A stretch of DNA of 64,000 bases from Clostridia bacterium (GTDB lineage: Bacteria; Bacillota; Clostridia; Lachnospirales; Anaerotignaceae): assembly GCA_022786605.1 (NCBI GenBank), contig JALFWW010000009.1, positions 145,577-209,576 on the forward strand, written 5' to 3'. The position numbers were made by a program, and so were the translations under genes. Within the stretch, counting starts at the first letter, position 1. The number at the start of each line of letters is the position of its first letter. The notes beneath the pieces are model-generated. The model ran no database searches and was not told where the DNA came from. It worked only from the letters and a program-made list of their open reading frames with translations. Shown here piece after piece: positions 1 to 7,226 of the stretch.

Positions 1-1
1 A

Positions 2-355
2 AAGATCGCGCTTCTGACGCAAACCATGTATGAGAAATACGCCGATCAGGGCCTTCTTGAACTTGACGACTGGTGGTGGCTGATCACCCCGTACGCCAGC
101 TACGCGAACTTTGCGCGCGTTGTCGGCACGGGCGGCAGTCTGAACTACGGCATCGCGTACTTTGGCAGCGGTGGCGTTCGGCCGGCTTTCTTCGTGGAAT
201 CTGGGATCGCGTTATCCGTGGAGCCTGACCAGGTTGAACTTTCCACTTCCGCCCTGTTGGCCGAATTCACTTCGAAACAGCTTGTCGAAGAAGTCCTTCG
301 CAGAATTGCTGAAGGTCAGGAAGACGGTGACGACAATGAAGAAGACGACTTTTAA
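2..355 (+). CDS. DGR target protein, C-terminal part (5' end outside window)
   Basis: The reading frame is open from the first bases, so the N-terminus is missing. The visible part carries a Trp-rich WWWLITP motif and then the variable region (86-185), and ends with an acidic tail rich in D and E. The WWL-x-TP motif and the VRPAFFVESG end match the DUF6273-like, C-type-lectin/FGE-like domain of the target at 24140-25846. Its DNA is a copy of the template repeat at 22802-22901 changed only at template adenines. It sits in the early region next to methyltransferase genes, not among tail genes, so it may not be a tail fiber; its role is unknown. Confidence 0.85.
   Translation, partial: KIALLTQTMYEKYADQGLLELDDWWWLITPYASYANFARVVGTGGSLNYGIAYFGSGGVRPAFFVESGIALSVEPDQVELSTSALLAEFTSKQLVEEVLRRIAEGQEDGDDNEEDDF
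86..185 (+). repeat. DGR variable repeat VR2 (remote copy)
   Basis: The 100-bp segment aligns without gaps to the template at 22802-22901, starting at ACCCCG and ending at GTTCGGCCGG. My hand count finds 18 differences, all at positions that are A in the template (AAC to TAC, GGC, AGC or ATC; AAT to TTT, GTT or GGT). Beyond the GC-rich 3' end the sequences diverge, as expected at an initiation-of-mutagenic-homology site. Confidence 0.93.
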
Positions 356-566
356 GCAATGCGCCGCCGGCGACGTCTTCGAACATCAGGGACAAGCCCT
401 GATCAAGACCACGAAGCCGAACACAGCGGTCAACCTGAACAGTGGCGCCTTCGCGCACTTTCACGACGGTTCCCTGGTGGATAGAAGCGACCTTGTCCTG
501 ATCCACCAGGCGGACCTTCCGTCCGAAATGCCGGACAGCCTGAAAGGAGGTCGAAACAATGGGTAA
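336..566 (+). CDS. Small phage protein of unknown function (76 aa)
   Basis: The start at ATG 336 overlaps the end of the DGR target by 20 bases, suggesting translational coupling; the weak ribosome site is GACGGTGA. The predicted protein (MKKTTFKQCAAGDVF...) has a FEHQGQALIKT segment resembling short beta-rich phage early proteins, but I recognise no family. Its end overlaps the start of the next gene by 8 bases, consistent with an early operon. Confidence 0.6.
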   Translation: MKKTTFKQCAAGDVFEHQGQALIKTTKPNTAVNLNSGAFAHFHDGSLVDRSDLVLIHQADLPSEMPDSLKGGRNNG

Positions 567-825
567 CAAATCCGCCCTTCAACTGGAAGTCGAAAAAGAA
601 ATGGGCTTCGAAATCGACGAAGACCTGTTCGCATACTTAGAGCATTACGCCAGAAGAAAACTGGAAGTCGCCAACAAAAGCGCCGGCCGCGCCTGGGGCG
701 AAGACGGCTACGGCGACGAATACCTTTCACTTCTGATCCCTGACGTGATCCGTGAAATGGCCTTTTCTGCTTACTATGACAGACGGTCAGCGGAAAACCT
801 GGCCGCCAGAAAGGCGGTGTCGTGA
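559..825 (+). CDS. Small phage protein of unknown function (88 aa)
   Basis: The ATG at 559 follows a strong ribosome site (AAAGGAGG). The protein is mostly charged and probably helical, with no membrane segment or known motif. It lies between another small early gene and a cytosine methyltransferase whose ATG overlaps its stop codon (TGATG), so the genes are co-translated. Function unknown. Confidence 0.65.
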   Translation: MGNKSALQLEVEKEMGFEIDEDLFAYLEHYARRKLEVANKSAGRAWGEDGYGDEYLSLLIPDVIREMAFSAYYDRRSAENLAARKAVS

Positions 826-1760
826 TGAAGAAACTGAATGTTTTATCATTATTTGACGGGATCGCTTGCGGTCGTGTGGCACTTGATCGCGCTGGAATAC
901 CTGTGAACAGGTACATAGCAAGCGAAATCGAACCGAACGCCATTCGCGTTTCTATGACAAACTGGCCGGATATTGAGCAGATCGGCGACGTGACTTCTGT
1001 CAAAACGAAAGGACTTCCGGAAATAGACCTTCTAATCGGCGGAAGTCCGTGTCAGGGATTTTCGGCAAGCGGAAAAGGATTGAACTTTGTAGACCCACGA
1101 AGTCGCCTATTTTTCGAATACGTTCGAATACTTAAAGAAACACACCCGAAATATTTTCTTCTGGAAAATGTGAAAATGAAGAAAGAATGGTCAGATATTA
1201 TCACCGATTATCTTGAAGTAGAGCCGATCGAAATAAATTCCGCCCTTGTATCTGCACAAAATAGAACGCGCCTTTATTGGACAAACATTCCGAATGTGAC
1301 ACAGCCGGAAGATTGTGGAATCTGTCTGATTGACATTCTTGAAGACGCCGAATGGAAACAACCTGGCGCGATTAGAGGTCGACGGCTAAATAAGGGCGTA
1401 ATTGTTGGTCGAAGACTTAACGAAGAAGGACACCGCCAGGACTACAACAAAGACATTCCGATCACACAATGCCTGGAAGTGAGGGCGACGAATACAAATA
1501 AGTCGAACTGTATAACTACCGTCGACAAAGATAATGTTTTGACACCGCTTCCGCCAGGGCGTTACCCTGACGCGTTTAAGAACAAATTACCATTTAGGTA
1601 TTACACAACAAAGGAATATTGCAGACTTCAAACCTTGCCGGACGACTATGTAAACATGATTCCGGAAACGCAAGCACGAAAGGCGCTGGGGAACGCGTGG
1701 ACAGTAGACGTTATCGCCCACATTCTTTCAGGTATTAAAAAGGACGGTGATTCCGAATGA
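825..1760 (+). CDS. DNA (cytosine-5) methyltransferase
   Basis: The start is ATG 825, overlapping the previous stop; GTG 822 is an alternative. Motif I (NVLSLFDGIACG) binds S-adenosylmethionine, the catalytic motif IV is GGSPCQGFS with the active Cys, motif VI is FLLENV, and the C-terminus has the GNAW motif (GNAWTVDVIAHIL). Length of about 311 aa is normal for a single-domain Dcm/Dnmt-type enzyme. No restriction endonuclease is next to it, so it probably protects phage DNA from host restriction. Codon use looks more AT-rich than its neighbours, a possible sign of separate acquisition. Confidence 0.92.
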   Translation: MKKLNVLSLFDGIACGRVALDRAGIPVNRYIASEIEPNAIRVSMTNWPDIEQIGDVTSVKTKGLPEIDLLIGGSPCQGFSASGKGLNFVDPRSRLFFEYVRILKETHPKYFLLENVKMKKEWSDIITDYLEVEPIEINSALVSAQNRTRLYWTNIPNVTQPEDCGICLIDILEDAEWKQPGAIRGRRLNKGVIVGRRLNEEGHRQDYNKDIPITQCLEVRATNTNKSNCITTVDKDNVLTPLPPGRYPDAFKNKLPFRYYTTKEYCRLQTLPDDYVNMIPETQARKALGNAWTVDVIAHILSGIKKDGDSE

Positions 1761-2293
1761 TACCGTTTCCGAAAAAGAAGTATTCTGTCATATACGCCGA
1801 TCCGCCGTGGAACTACGCGGCTGGTGGAAAGACGCGAAACGTCGAAAGACACTACCACACAATGAAGCCGGAAGACATCTATTCCCTTCCGGTTCAGGAT
1901 ATAGCCGAAGACGACTGTCTTCTGTTCCTGTGGGCCACATTCCCGAACCTGGACGTCGCCCTGGAAACGATCCGTCGCTGGGGCTTCCAGTACAAAACAG
2001 CCGCCTTCGTCTGGGTGAAGCGAAACCGGAAATCGCCTTCCTGGTTCTGGGGCCTGGGGAACTGGACACGCGCAAACGCGGAAATCTGCCTTCTGGCCAC
2101 AAAAGGCAAACCGAAGCGCGCGTCAGCGTCAGTCCATAGCATAATCGACGCCCCGATCGGCCGTCACAGCGAAAAGCCGGCCGAAGCCCGTGACAGGATC
2201 GTTCAGCTTGCGGGGGGGATCAATGATCGAACTATTTGCAAGAAAGACCGCCCCTGGCTGGGATTCCTGGGGCGACGAAGTGGAAGGCGGTGA
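1757..2293 (+). CDS. MT-A70 family adenine-N6 methyltransferase, frame broken at a G7 tract
   Basis: The catalytic DPPW motif is near residue 15 (YADPPWNY), followed by the WATFPNL and FVWVKRN segments typical of MT-A70 phage methylases. The frame as read loses the family C-terminus after QLAGG. A run of seven G (2212-2218) lies there; with six G the frame would continue as GGSMIELFARKTAPGWDSWG and stop at 2303, overlapping the next gene by ATGA. The conserved ELFAR...GW.SWG end is therefore present but one base out of frame. This could be a sequencing error, a recent mutation, or a phase-variable homopolymer. Confidence 0.88.
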   Translation: MIPFPKKKYSVIYADPPWNYAAGGKTRNVERHYHTMKPEDIYSLPVQDIAEDDCLLFLWATFPNLDVALETIRRWGFQYKTAAFVWVKRNRKSPSWFWGLGNWTRANAEICLLATKGKPKRASASVHSIIDAPIGRHSEKPAEARDRIVQLAGGINDRTICKKDRPWLGFLGRRSGRR

Positions 2294-2299
2294 AAACAA

Positions 2300-2770
2300 A
2301 TGACAAGACTGAAAAGGTTCAAGATCGGACTGTTTACAATCACCCTGGGAATGGTCCTGGTGGGCGCGTCCTTCGCCCTGGCTGACGATAAAGCAGTCGC
2401 CGAAGGAATTATCCTACCGGAAGAATTAAACGAAACCACGGCCATTCTGACGCCGTCTGTGGCCATTGCAGAAAATGAACCAACCACACAGCCGGAGGAA
2501 TGGATCGACGCCGTGGCGACGGCTTACTGTCCTTGTGAAATATGCTGTGGAAAATGGGCGCTGAATCGCCCTGACGGTATCGTCTACACGACCAGCGGAG
2601 CCATAGCCGAAGAAGGTGTCACAATCGCGGCCGACTGGTCCGTGTATTCGCCAGGTACTATCCTTTACATAGAAGACATAGGCGAACGGACCGTCCAGGA
2701 TCGCGGACCTTTGCGGACACCTGGGAATCGACCTGGAAGAAGTAATCGAAATCAAAATGGCCTACAATGA
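2300..2770 (+). CDS. 3D-domain cell-wall-type protein, truncated and chimeric at its C-terminus
   Basis: The N-terminus has a signal peptide (KRFKIG then a hydrophobic stretch ending ASFALA). Residues of about 70-135 match the 3D/RlpA-like double-psi barrel: ATAYCPCEICCGK, TSGAIAEEGVTIAADW, GTILYIEDIGERTVQDRG. The family then needs a GN.ID segment with the third Asp, but the frame runs into an unrelated tail (GPLRTPGNRPGR). The DNA after the 11-bp sequence at 2696-2706 reads in another frame as a MazG-like C-terminus. The gene looks like the product of a deletion joining two genes; it may be inactive. Confidence 0.75.
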   Translation: MTRLKRFKIGLFTITLGMVLVGASFALADDKAVAEGIILPEELNETTAILTPSVAIAENEPTTQPEEWIDAVATAYCPCEICCGKWALNRPDGIVYTTSGAIAEEGVTIAADWSVYSPGTILYIEDIGERTVQDRGPLRTPGNRPGRSNRNQNGLQ

Positions 2771-2804
2771 AGGCCGCCCGTACAAGCACGGAAAGAAATT
2801 CTGA
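2696..2804 (+). pseudogene. Remnant of a MazG-like C-terminus, out of frame with the 3D gene
   Basis: In the third frame the DNA reads RIADLCGHLGIDLEEVIEIK and then MAYNEGRPYKHGKKF before a TGA at 2802-2804, about 20 bases before ssb. The LGIDL...K...N..RPYKHGKK ending is what I recall from phage MazG-like nucleotide pyrophosphohydrolases. No start or N-terminal part is present, so it is a gene fragment. The family assignment is from memory and moderate. Confidence 0.5.
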
Positions 2805-2824
2805 TCCCGAAGGGAGGAAACACA

Positions 2825-3211
2825 ATGAATCAGTGTCAACTTATGGGGCGCCTGGTACGCGACCCCGAACTGAAATACACGCCACAAGGAACGGCCGTCA
2901 CGTCGTTCACCTTGGCCGTCGACCGCCGTTTCAATCGCGACAAGGCCGACTATATCAATATTATCGCGTGGCGCCAGACCGCCGAATTCGTCGCGAAGCA
3001 CTTCGCCAAAGGCCAGCGCGTCGCAATCGTCGGAAGCATACAGACCCGATCCTGGGAAGATAACGACGGTGGCAAACACAAGGCCGTCGAAATCGTCGCC
3101 GATTCTGTCTATTTTGCGGACGCCAAAAAGGAAAGCGCCGCCGGAAGCTACGCCGAAAGCGCCATGACGTCCGAAGGCTTCGAAGTGACCGACGAAGATA
3201 TTCCGTTCTGA
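2825..3211 (+). CDS. ssb: Single-stranded DNA-binding protein
   Basis: A typical OB-fold SSB of 128 aa: N-terminal MNQCQLMGRLVRDPEL, a central FTLAVDRRFNRDKADYINI core, GQRVAIVGSIQTRSW, and the acidic C-terminal tip DEDIPF that recruits partner proteins. It has a good ribosome site (GGGAGG). It coats single strands in phage replication or recombination; the recombinase or replication genes are presumably left of the window. Confidence 0.96.
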   Translation: MNQCQLMGRLVRDPELKYTPQGTAVTSFTLAVDRRFNRDKADYINIIAWRQTAEFVAKHFAKGQRVAIVGSIQTRSWEDNDGGKHKAVEIVADSVYFADAKKESAAGSYAESAMTSEGFEVTDEDIPF

Positions 3212-3241
3212 AAATAGACTGGGGAAAGGCGGTGAAGATAC

Positions 3242-3739
3242 ATGGACAAACCCAAAGAAAGCAAAGTCAGAACAAGGGTCATGGAAATCCTTCGGAACCA
3301 TGATCAGGAAGCGCGTGTCATAGAAGCACAGATCGCCGCCGAAAAGGAAGCCCTGGAAGCCGACCTGGAATTCATTCTTGAATCGGCTTACCCGTCCAGT
3401 CAGTTATCCGACGCCGACGTCCGCGTCCAGTCTTCACCTGACCCAGACGGAAGACTGGTTCGCATGGTCGACAAGCGCGACCGAAGAAGACAAAGAGCAA
3501 ACGAAGCGATCGGCAATCTGGAACGCCAACTTCAACAGATCACAGAAGTTCAAAACCTGGTCTATACCCTGGACACCCGTTCGAAATGCGTCCTTCTTGC
3601 CCTGTACTACCCTTACAGGTCATACGACGAAGCGGCCGAATTCCTTCAAGTCGAAAGGACAACCGTCTATCGACAAAGAGAAATCGCCCTGAACAGGCTT
3701 TTCGCCAGGGCTGAACGGTCAAAAGCCTTCCACGAATAA
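3242..3739 (+). CDS. ArpU/sigma-70-region-4-like late transcription regulator
   Basis: The 165-aa protein has a long helical, charged N-terminus and a C-terminal helix-turn-helix resembling sigma region 4 (SYDEAAEFLQVERTTVYRQREIAL...). Such proteins (ArpU, RinA, DUF1492-type) sit just before the packaging genes in Firmicutes phages and switch on late genes. The iteron array and promoter immediately downstream are the natural target. The link to the iterons is inference. Confidence 0.75.
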   Translation: MDKPKESKVRTRVMEILRNHDQEARVIEAQIAAEKEALEADLEFILESAYPSSQLSDADVRVQSSPDPDGRLVRMVDKRDRRRQRANEAIGNLERQLQQITEVQNLVYTLDTRSKCVLLALYYPYRSYDEAAEFLQVERTTVYRQREIALNRLFARAERSKAFHE

Positions 3740-3748
3740 AAATTTATG

Positions 3749-3797
3749 CAACTATGTGCAACTGTTTGCAACTACTTGCAACTATGTGCAACTGTCA
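3749..3797 (+). repeat. Iteron array, about five TGCAACT repeats at 10-bp spacing
   Basis: TGCAACT recurs with three variable bases between copies, giving an almost exact 10-bp period, so all copies face one side of the helix. The last copy runs into the -35 region of the promoter at 3792-3820. The layout suits cooperative binding of an activator, most simply the regulator encoded just upstream. Confidence 0.85.
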
Positions 3798-3820
3798 ACG
3801 GGAAAAATATATGGTATAAC
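3792..3820 (+). promoter_or_regulatory. Putative phage late promoter
   Basis: -35 CTGTCA (4 of 6 consensus), 17-bp spacer, extended -10 TGG-TATAAC. The weak -35 overlapped by iterons suggests an activator-dependent promoter. Transcription would start near 3827, enter a GTGGAC/GTCCAC hairpin (3827-3844), then meet a terminator before the terminase gene. Confidence 0.65.
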
Positions 3821-3868
3821 ATCATCGTGGACTTGCGCGTCCACCCTCCTATTGATATAGGGTACAGG

Positions 3869-3896
3869 AAGACGTTCCTTCGGGAGCGTCTTTTTT
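3869..3896 (+). terminator. Intrinsic terminator in the late leader, TTCG tetraloop
   Basis: A ten-pair stem (AAGACGTTCC with GGGAGCGTCTT, one G-T pair) closes a TTCG loop and is followed by six T. It lies about 50 bases before the terS start, between the promoter and all late genes, so late expression needs readthrough, or the promoter makes a separate RNA of about 70 nt. Confidence 0.85.
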
Positions 3897-3946
3897 GTAC
3901 CCGAATTCAGAGGAAATACCGAAAATCAGAAAGGAAGGTGTGAATC

Positions 3947-4474
3947 ATGGCAAAGCTGACGCCGAAACAAGCCCGTTTCTGTGAAGAATATCTGGTCGAC
4001 CTGAACGCGACACAGGCCGCGATCCGCGCCGGATATTCTGTCGAATCGGCTGGAAGTATCGGAAGTGAAAACCTGACGAAACCTGAAATTCGCGCGCGCA
4101 TAGAAACCGCAATGGCCGAAAGGTCCAAAAGAACCGGAATCAACGCCGACCGCGTTCTTCGGGAACTGGGACGAATCGCCTTCGTGAATCCGAAGGACGT
4201 CATTGACTTACAGACTGCGGAAGTGAAGCCGGACACCAGCGACGACGATCTGGCGGCTATCGCCGGAATGAAAGTCAAATATGTCCCACATAAGGACTTC
4301 GACGAAAACGGCGATCCTGTCATTGAACAGGCAATCGAACGCGAAGTCAAACTATGCGACAAACTGAAAGCGCTTGAACTTTGCGGCCGTCACCTGGGAA
4401 TGTTCAAAGACAATCCCGAAGCGAATGTCCCTGTAACGGTGGTGATCAATTATGACTACGGCGGCGAAGATTGA
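3947..4474 (+). CDS. Terminase small subunit
   Basis: The N-terminal DNA-binding helix-turn-helix LTPKQARFCEEYLVDLNATQAAIRAGYS is the classic Terminase_2 signature. It recognises phage DNA and recruits the large subunit for packaging. The 175-aa length is normal. The strong ribosome site GAAGGTG precedes ATG 3947. It overlaps the large subunit by 23 bases. Confidence 0.95.
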   Translation: MAKLTPKQARFCEEYLVDLNATQAAIRAGYSVESAGSIGSENLTKPEIRARIETAMAERSKRTGINADRVLRELGRIAFVNPKDVIDLQTAEVKPDTSDDDLAAIAGMKVKYVPHKDFDENGDPVIEQAIEREVKLCDKLKALELCGRHLGMFKDNPEANVPVTVVINYDYGGED

Positions 4475-5723
4475 ATTCAAGGCGGCGGCACAGTTTAACC
4501 CTGTCTTCCGCCCCGTCAACGAATGGCGCGGCCGATATAGGATTCTGAAAGGTTCAGCCGGTTCCGGAAAGTCTGTGAATATCGCCCAGGACTATATCGC
4601 GAAACTGTCCGATCCGGCCTATACCGGCGCGAACCTTCTTGTCGTGCGAAAGATTGAAGAAACAAACCGCGACAGTACCTTCGCCGAATTACAGGCGGCA
4701 ATATACAGAATGTTCGGTCCCTATGCTGACCGCTTCTGGAAAGTGAATCTGAATCCGCTTGCGCTGGAATGTAAGATCACCGGAAACAGAATCATTTTTC
4801 GCGGTGTCAAGGATCAGCGACAGCGTGAAAAGGTGAAGTCGATCACCTTCAAGAACGGGAAACTGGTCTGGATATGGTGCGAAGAAGCGACAGAACTTCT
4901 TTCCGAAGACGTCGACATTCTGGACGACCGTCTTCGTGGTAATCTGAACGAACTGAATCCGAATCTGTACTACCAGATAACAATGACGTTCAACCCAGTC
5001 AGCGCGACGCACTGGATCAAAGGGCGGTACTTCGACAAGGCCGATCCCGACGTCCTGGCCCACCATTCAACATATAAGACAAACCGATTCATAGACCCAG
5101 CCTATTTTCGCCGTATGGAGCGACGCAAGGAAGAAGACCCCGAAGGTTATCGCGTCTATGGCCTGGGTGAATGGGGCGAACTGGGCGGCCTGATCCTGAC
5201 GAACTTCGAAGTCCACGACTTCAAGACCGGAAAAGACAACTTCGACGCCTTCTATTATGGCCAGGACTTCGGCTATAACCACGCGGACGCCATTCTGGGC
5301 GTCGGCTGGAAAGACGGCGAAGTGTATATCTGTTCCGAAATCTATGTCTTTGAAAAGGACACCGAAGAAATTATCAGTCTGGCCAAACAGAACAAAGTCG
5401 ACCAACGGATCGAAATGTTCTGCGATTCCGCTGAACCGGACAGAATTAAGACCTGGTCAAAGGCTGGCTTTCGCGCTTACCCTGTGAAGAAAGAGCCTGG
5501 AAGCGTGAAAGCACAAATCGACTGGCTGAAAGGCCGGAAAATCCACATTCACCCGTCATGCGTGAATGTACTGAAAGAAGTCCAACAATGGAAATGGAAA
5601 AAGGACCCGACGTCCGGTCTTTACATAGACGAACCGGTCGAATTTATGGACGACGCTATGGCCGCCCTTCGTTATTCGGTCGAACGTCTACGTCGTGGTT
5701 CTTCTATCGAAGTATTGAAGTGA
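4452..5723 (+). CDS. Terminase large subunit (PBSX family)
   Basis: ATPase/nuclease motor that drives DNA into the capsid. Walker A is GSAGSGKS near residue 35; Walker B is VWIWCEEATEL; the C-terminal nuclease has YYGQDFGYNHADA and MFCDSAEPDRI acidic motifs. The length of 423 aa fits Terminase_3/PBSX large subunits. It is coupled to terS by overlap and is followed 9 bases later by the portal gene. Confidence 0.97.
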   Translation: MTTAAKIEFKAAAQFNPVFRPVNEWRGRYRILKGSAGSGKSVNIAQDYIAKLSDPAYTGANLLVVRKIEETNRDSTFAELQAAIYRMFGPYADRFWKVNLNPLALECKITGNRIIFRGVKDQRQREKVKSITFKNGKLVWIWCEEATELLSEDVDILDDRLRGNLNELNPNLYYQITMTFNPVSATHWIKGRYFDKADPDVLAHHSTYKTNRFIDPAYFRRMERRKEEDPEGYRVYGLGEWGELGGLILTNFEVHDFKTGKDNFDAFYYGQDFGYNHADAILGVGWKDGEVYICSEIYVFEKDTEEIISLAKQNKVDQRIEMFCDSAEPDRIKTWSKAGFRAYPVKKEPGSVKAQIDWLKGRKIHIHPSCVNVLKEVQQWKWKKDPTSGLYIDEPVEFMDDAMAALRYSVERLRRGSSIEVLK

Positions 5724-5732
5724 GGTGTAAAA

Positions 5733-7226
5733 ATGGCCGAATTATCTGTTATGGACCGGATCAATATGATTCTGTCCGACCCCGAAAAAGCTACAATGAC
5801 GCTGGCCCAGATCGTCAGCGAAGAAATACGTGAATTCAAGGCGTCCCCTGAATACGCGATCATGCTTGAAGCTGAATCCTATTACAGGAACCGAAGCGAC
5901 GTCCAGCGAAAGACGGTTGACGTTGCGAACCGTTCAAACACGAAGATCGAACACCCGATCTTGAAGAAACTTGTCGACCAGAAAGCGAACTACCTTCTGT
6001 CGAAGCCCTGGACGGTCGACACCAAAAACAGCGCATACGGCGAAGCCTTGACGAAAGTCTTCGACCAGACCTTCCGTCGGAAGATCAAATCCCTGGGAAA
6101 AGGCGCGATCAAGTCCGGTATTGCCTGGATTCAGCCCTATTTCAGGGACGGGAAACTGGCATTTATGCGTATTCCTTCGACCGAACTTGTCCCTTTGTGG
6201 CGCGACGCTGAACGAACGGAACTGGACGCCTTTATTCGATTTTATGACCAGGTCATTTATATCGGAACCAGGAAACACATAATCACACACGCCGAATTCT
6301 GGTGGCCTGGTGGTGTGAAATGGTTCAAGACGGACGCCTTCGCCGGAACCGGCGCCGGAAACTTCTATGTCGACAAAGAACACGGCGACGAAGCGTCTGA
6401 CTATACGGAACCACACTTCGTCGTTGACAATAAGCCGTACAACTGGGAAGAGTGTCCGATCGCCTGGCTGAAATACAACGAAGAAGAACTTCCCCTTTGC
6501 TATTATATTAAGGACCTGATCGACGACATCAACTGGCAGACGTCCGTCACTTCCGATGTTCTTCGCGACGTGGCGAAGTTTATCTATATTCTTCGTAACT
6601 ATGGCGGACAAGACCTGGCCGAATTCTTGAAAGACCTGAAAGAACACATGGCGATCAAGGTCACGTCTGACGGTGGCGTGGATAAATTACAGGCCGATCT
6701 AAATATCGACGCTGTCATGGCCTTCCTGGACAAACAGCGCCGCGATCTGTTCGACTTTGCGGCCGCTGTCGATACAAAGGACCCTGACCTGGGGAACGCC
6801 AGCGGAACGGCGATCAATTTCCGTTATATGGACCTTGACGCTGACTGCGATTCCCTGGGAACAGAACTGAAAGACACCTTCCGGCGTCTGAAACTGTTCA
6901 TTGACGTTTACTTCCAGATCACCGGCCAGGGTGACTTCACGAAAGAAGAATTCGATATTGTCTTCAATATGGACCTTCCGGTCAACGAAACAGACATCAT
7001 CAACAACGCCTTGAACAGCAACGGTCTTCTGTCGAAGCGAACGATCCTTCAAAATCACCCGTGGGTCACAGACGTCGACGAAGAACTGGCCAGAATCGAC
7101 GAAGAAAAGAAAGCCGCTATGGAAGAATACGGCGACGGCCTTTTCAATCACGCTATGGGCGCCGACGACAGCCAGGAAGGCGGCGACAGCGCCGGCCTGA
7201 ATGGTGGTGACGGCAATGACGAATAA
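5733..7226 (+). CDS. Portal protein (SPP1 gp6-like)
   Basis: The 497-aa protein has family segments such as KTVDVANRSNTKIEHPILKK, VDQKANYLLSKPW and PNLGNASGTAI-like DLGNASGTAINFRYMDLD. It forms the ring at the capsid vertex through which DNA passes. The C-terminus is acidic and Gly-rich. Its end overlaps the MuF-type gene, the usual neighbour. Confidence 0.95.
   Translation: MAELSVMDRINMILSDPEKATMTLAQIVSEEIREFKASPEYAIMLEAESYYRNRSDVQRKTVDVANRSNTKIEHPILKKLVDQKANYLLSKPWTVDTKNSAYGEALTKVFDQTFRRKIKSLGKGAIKSGIAWIQPYFRDGKLAFMRIPSTELVPLWRDAERTELDAFIRFYDQVIYIGTRKHIITHAEFWWPGGVKWFKTDAFAGTGAGNFYVDKEHGDEASDYTEPHFVVDNKPYNWEECPIAWLKYNEEELPLCYYIKDLIDDINWQTSVTSDVLRDVAKFIYILRNYGGQDLAEFLKDLKEHMAIKVTSDGGVDKLQADLNIDAVMAFLDKQRRDLFDFAAAVDTKDPDLGNASGTAINFRYMDLDADCDSLGTELKDTFRRLKLFIDVYFQITGQGDFTKEEFDIVFNMDLPVNETDIINNALNSNGLLSKRTILQNHPWVTDVDEELARIDEEKKAAMEEYGDGLFNHAMGADDSQEGGDSAGLNGGDGNDE

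Noticed and set aside
3749..3797. CRISPR array
   Set aside because: The repeats are 7 bp at 10-bp spacing, far too short; no cas genes nearby.
3746..3943. 65-aa open frame over the iteron array
   Set aside because: It covers repeats, promoter and terminator, and has low-complexity Cys/Leu/Gln content; no ribosome site.
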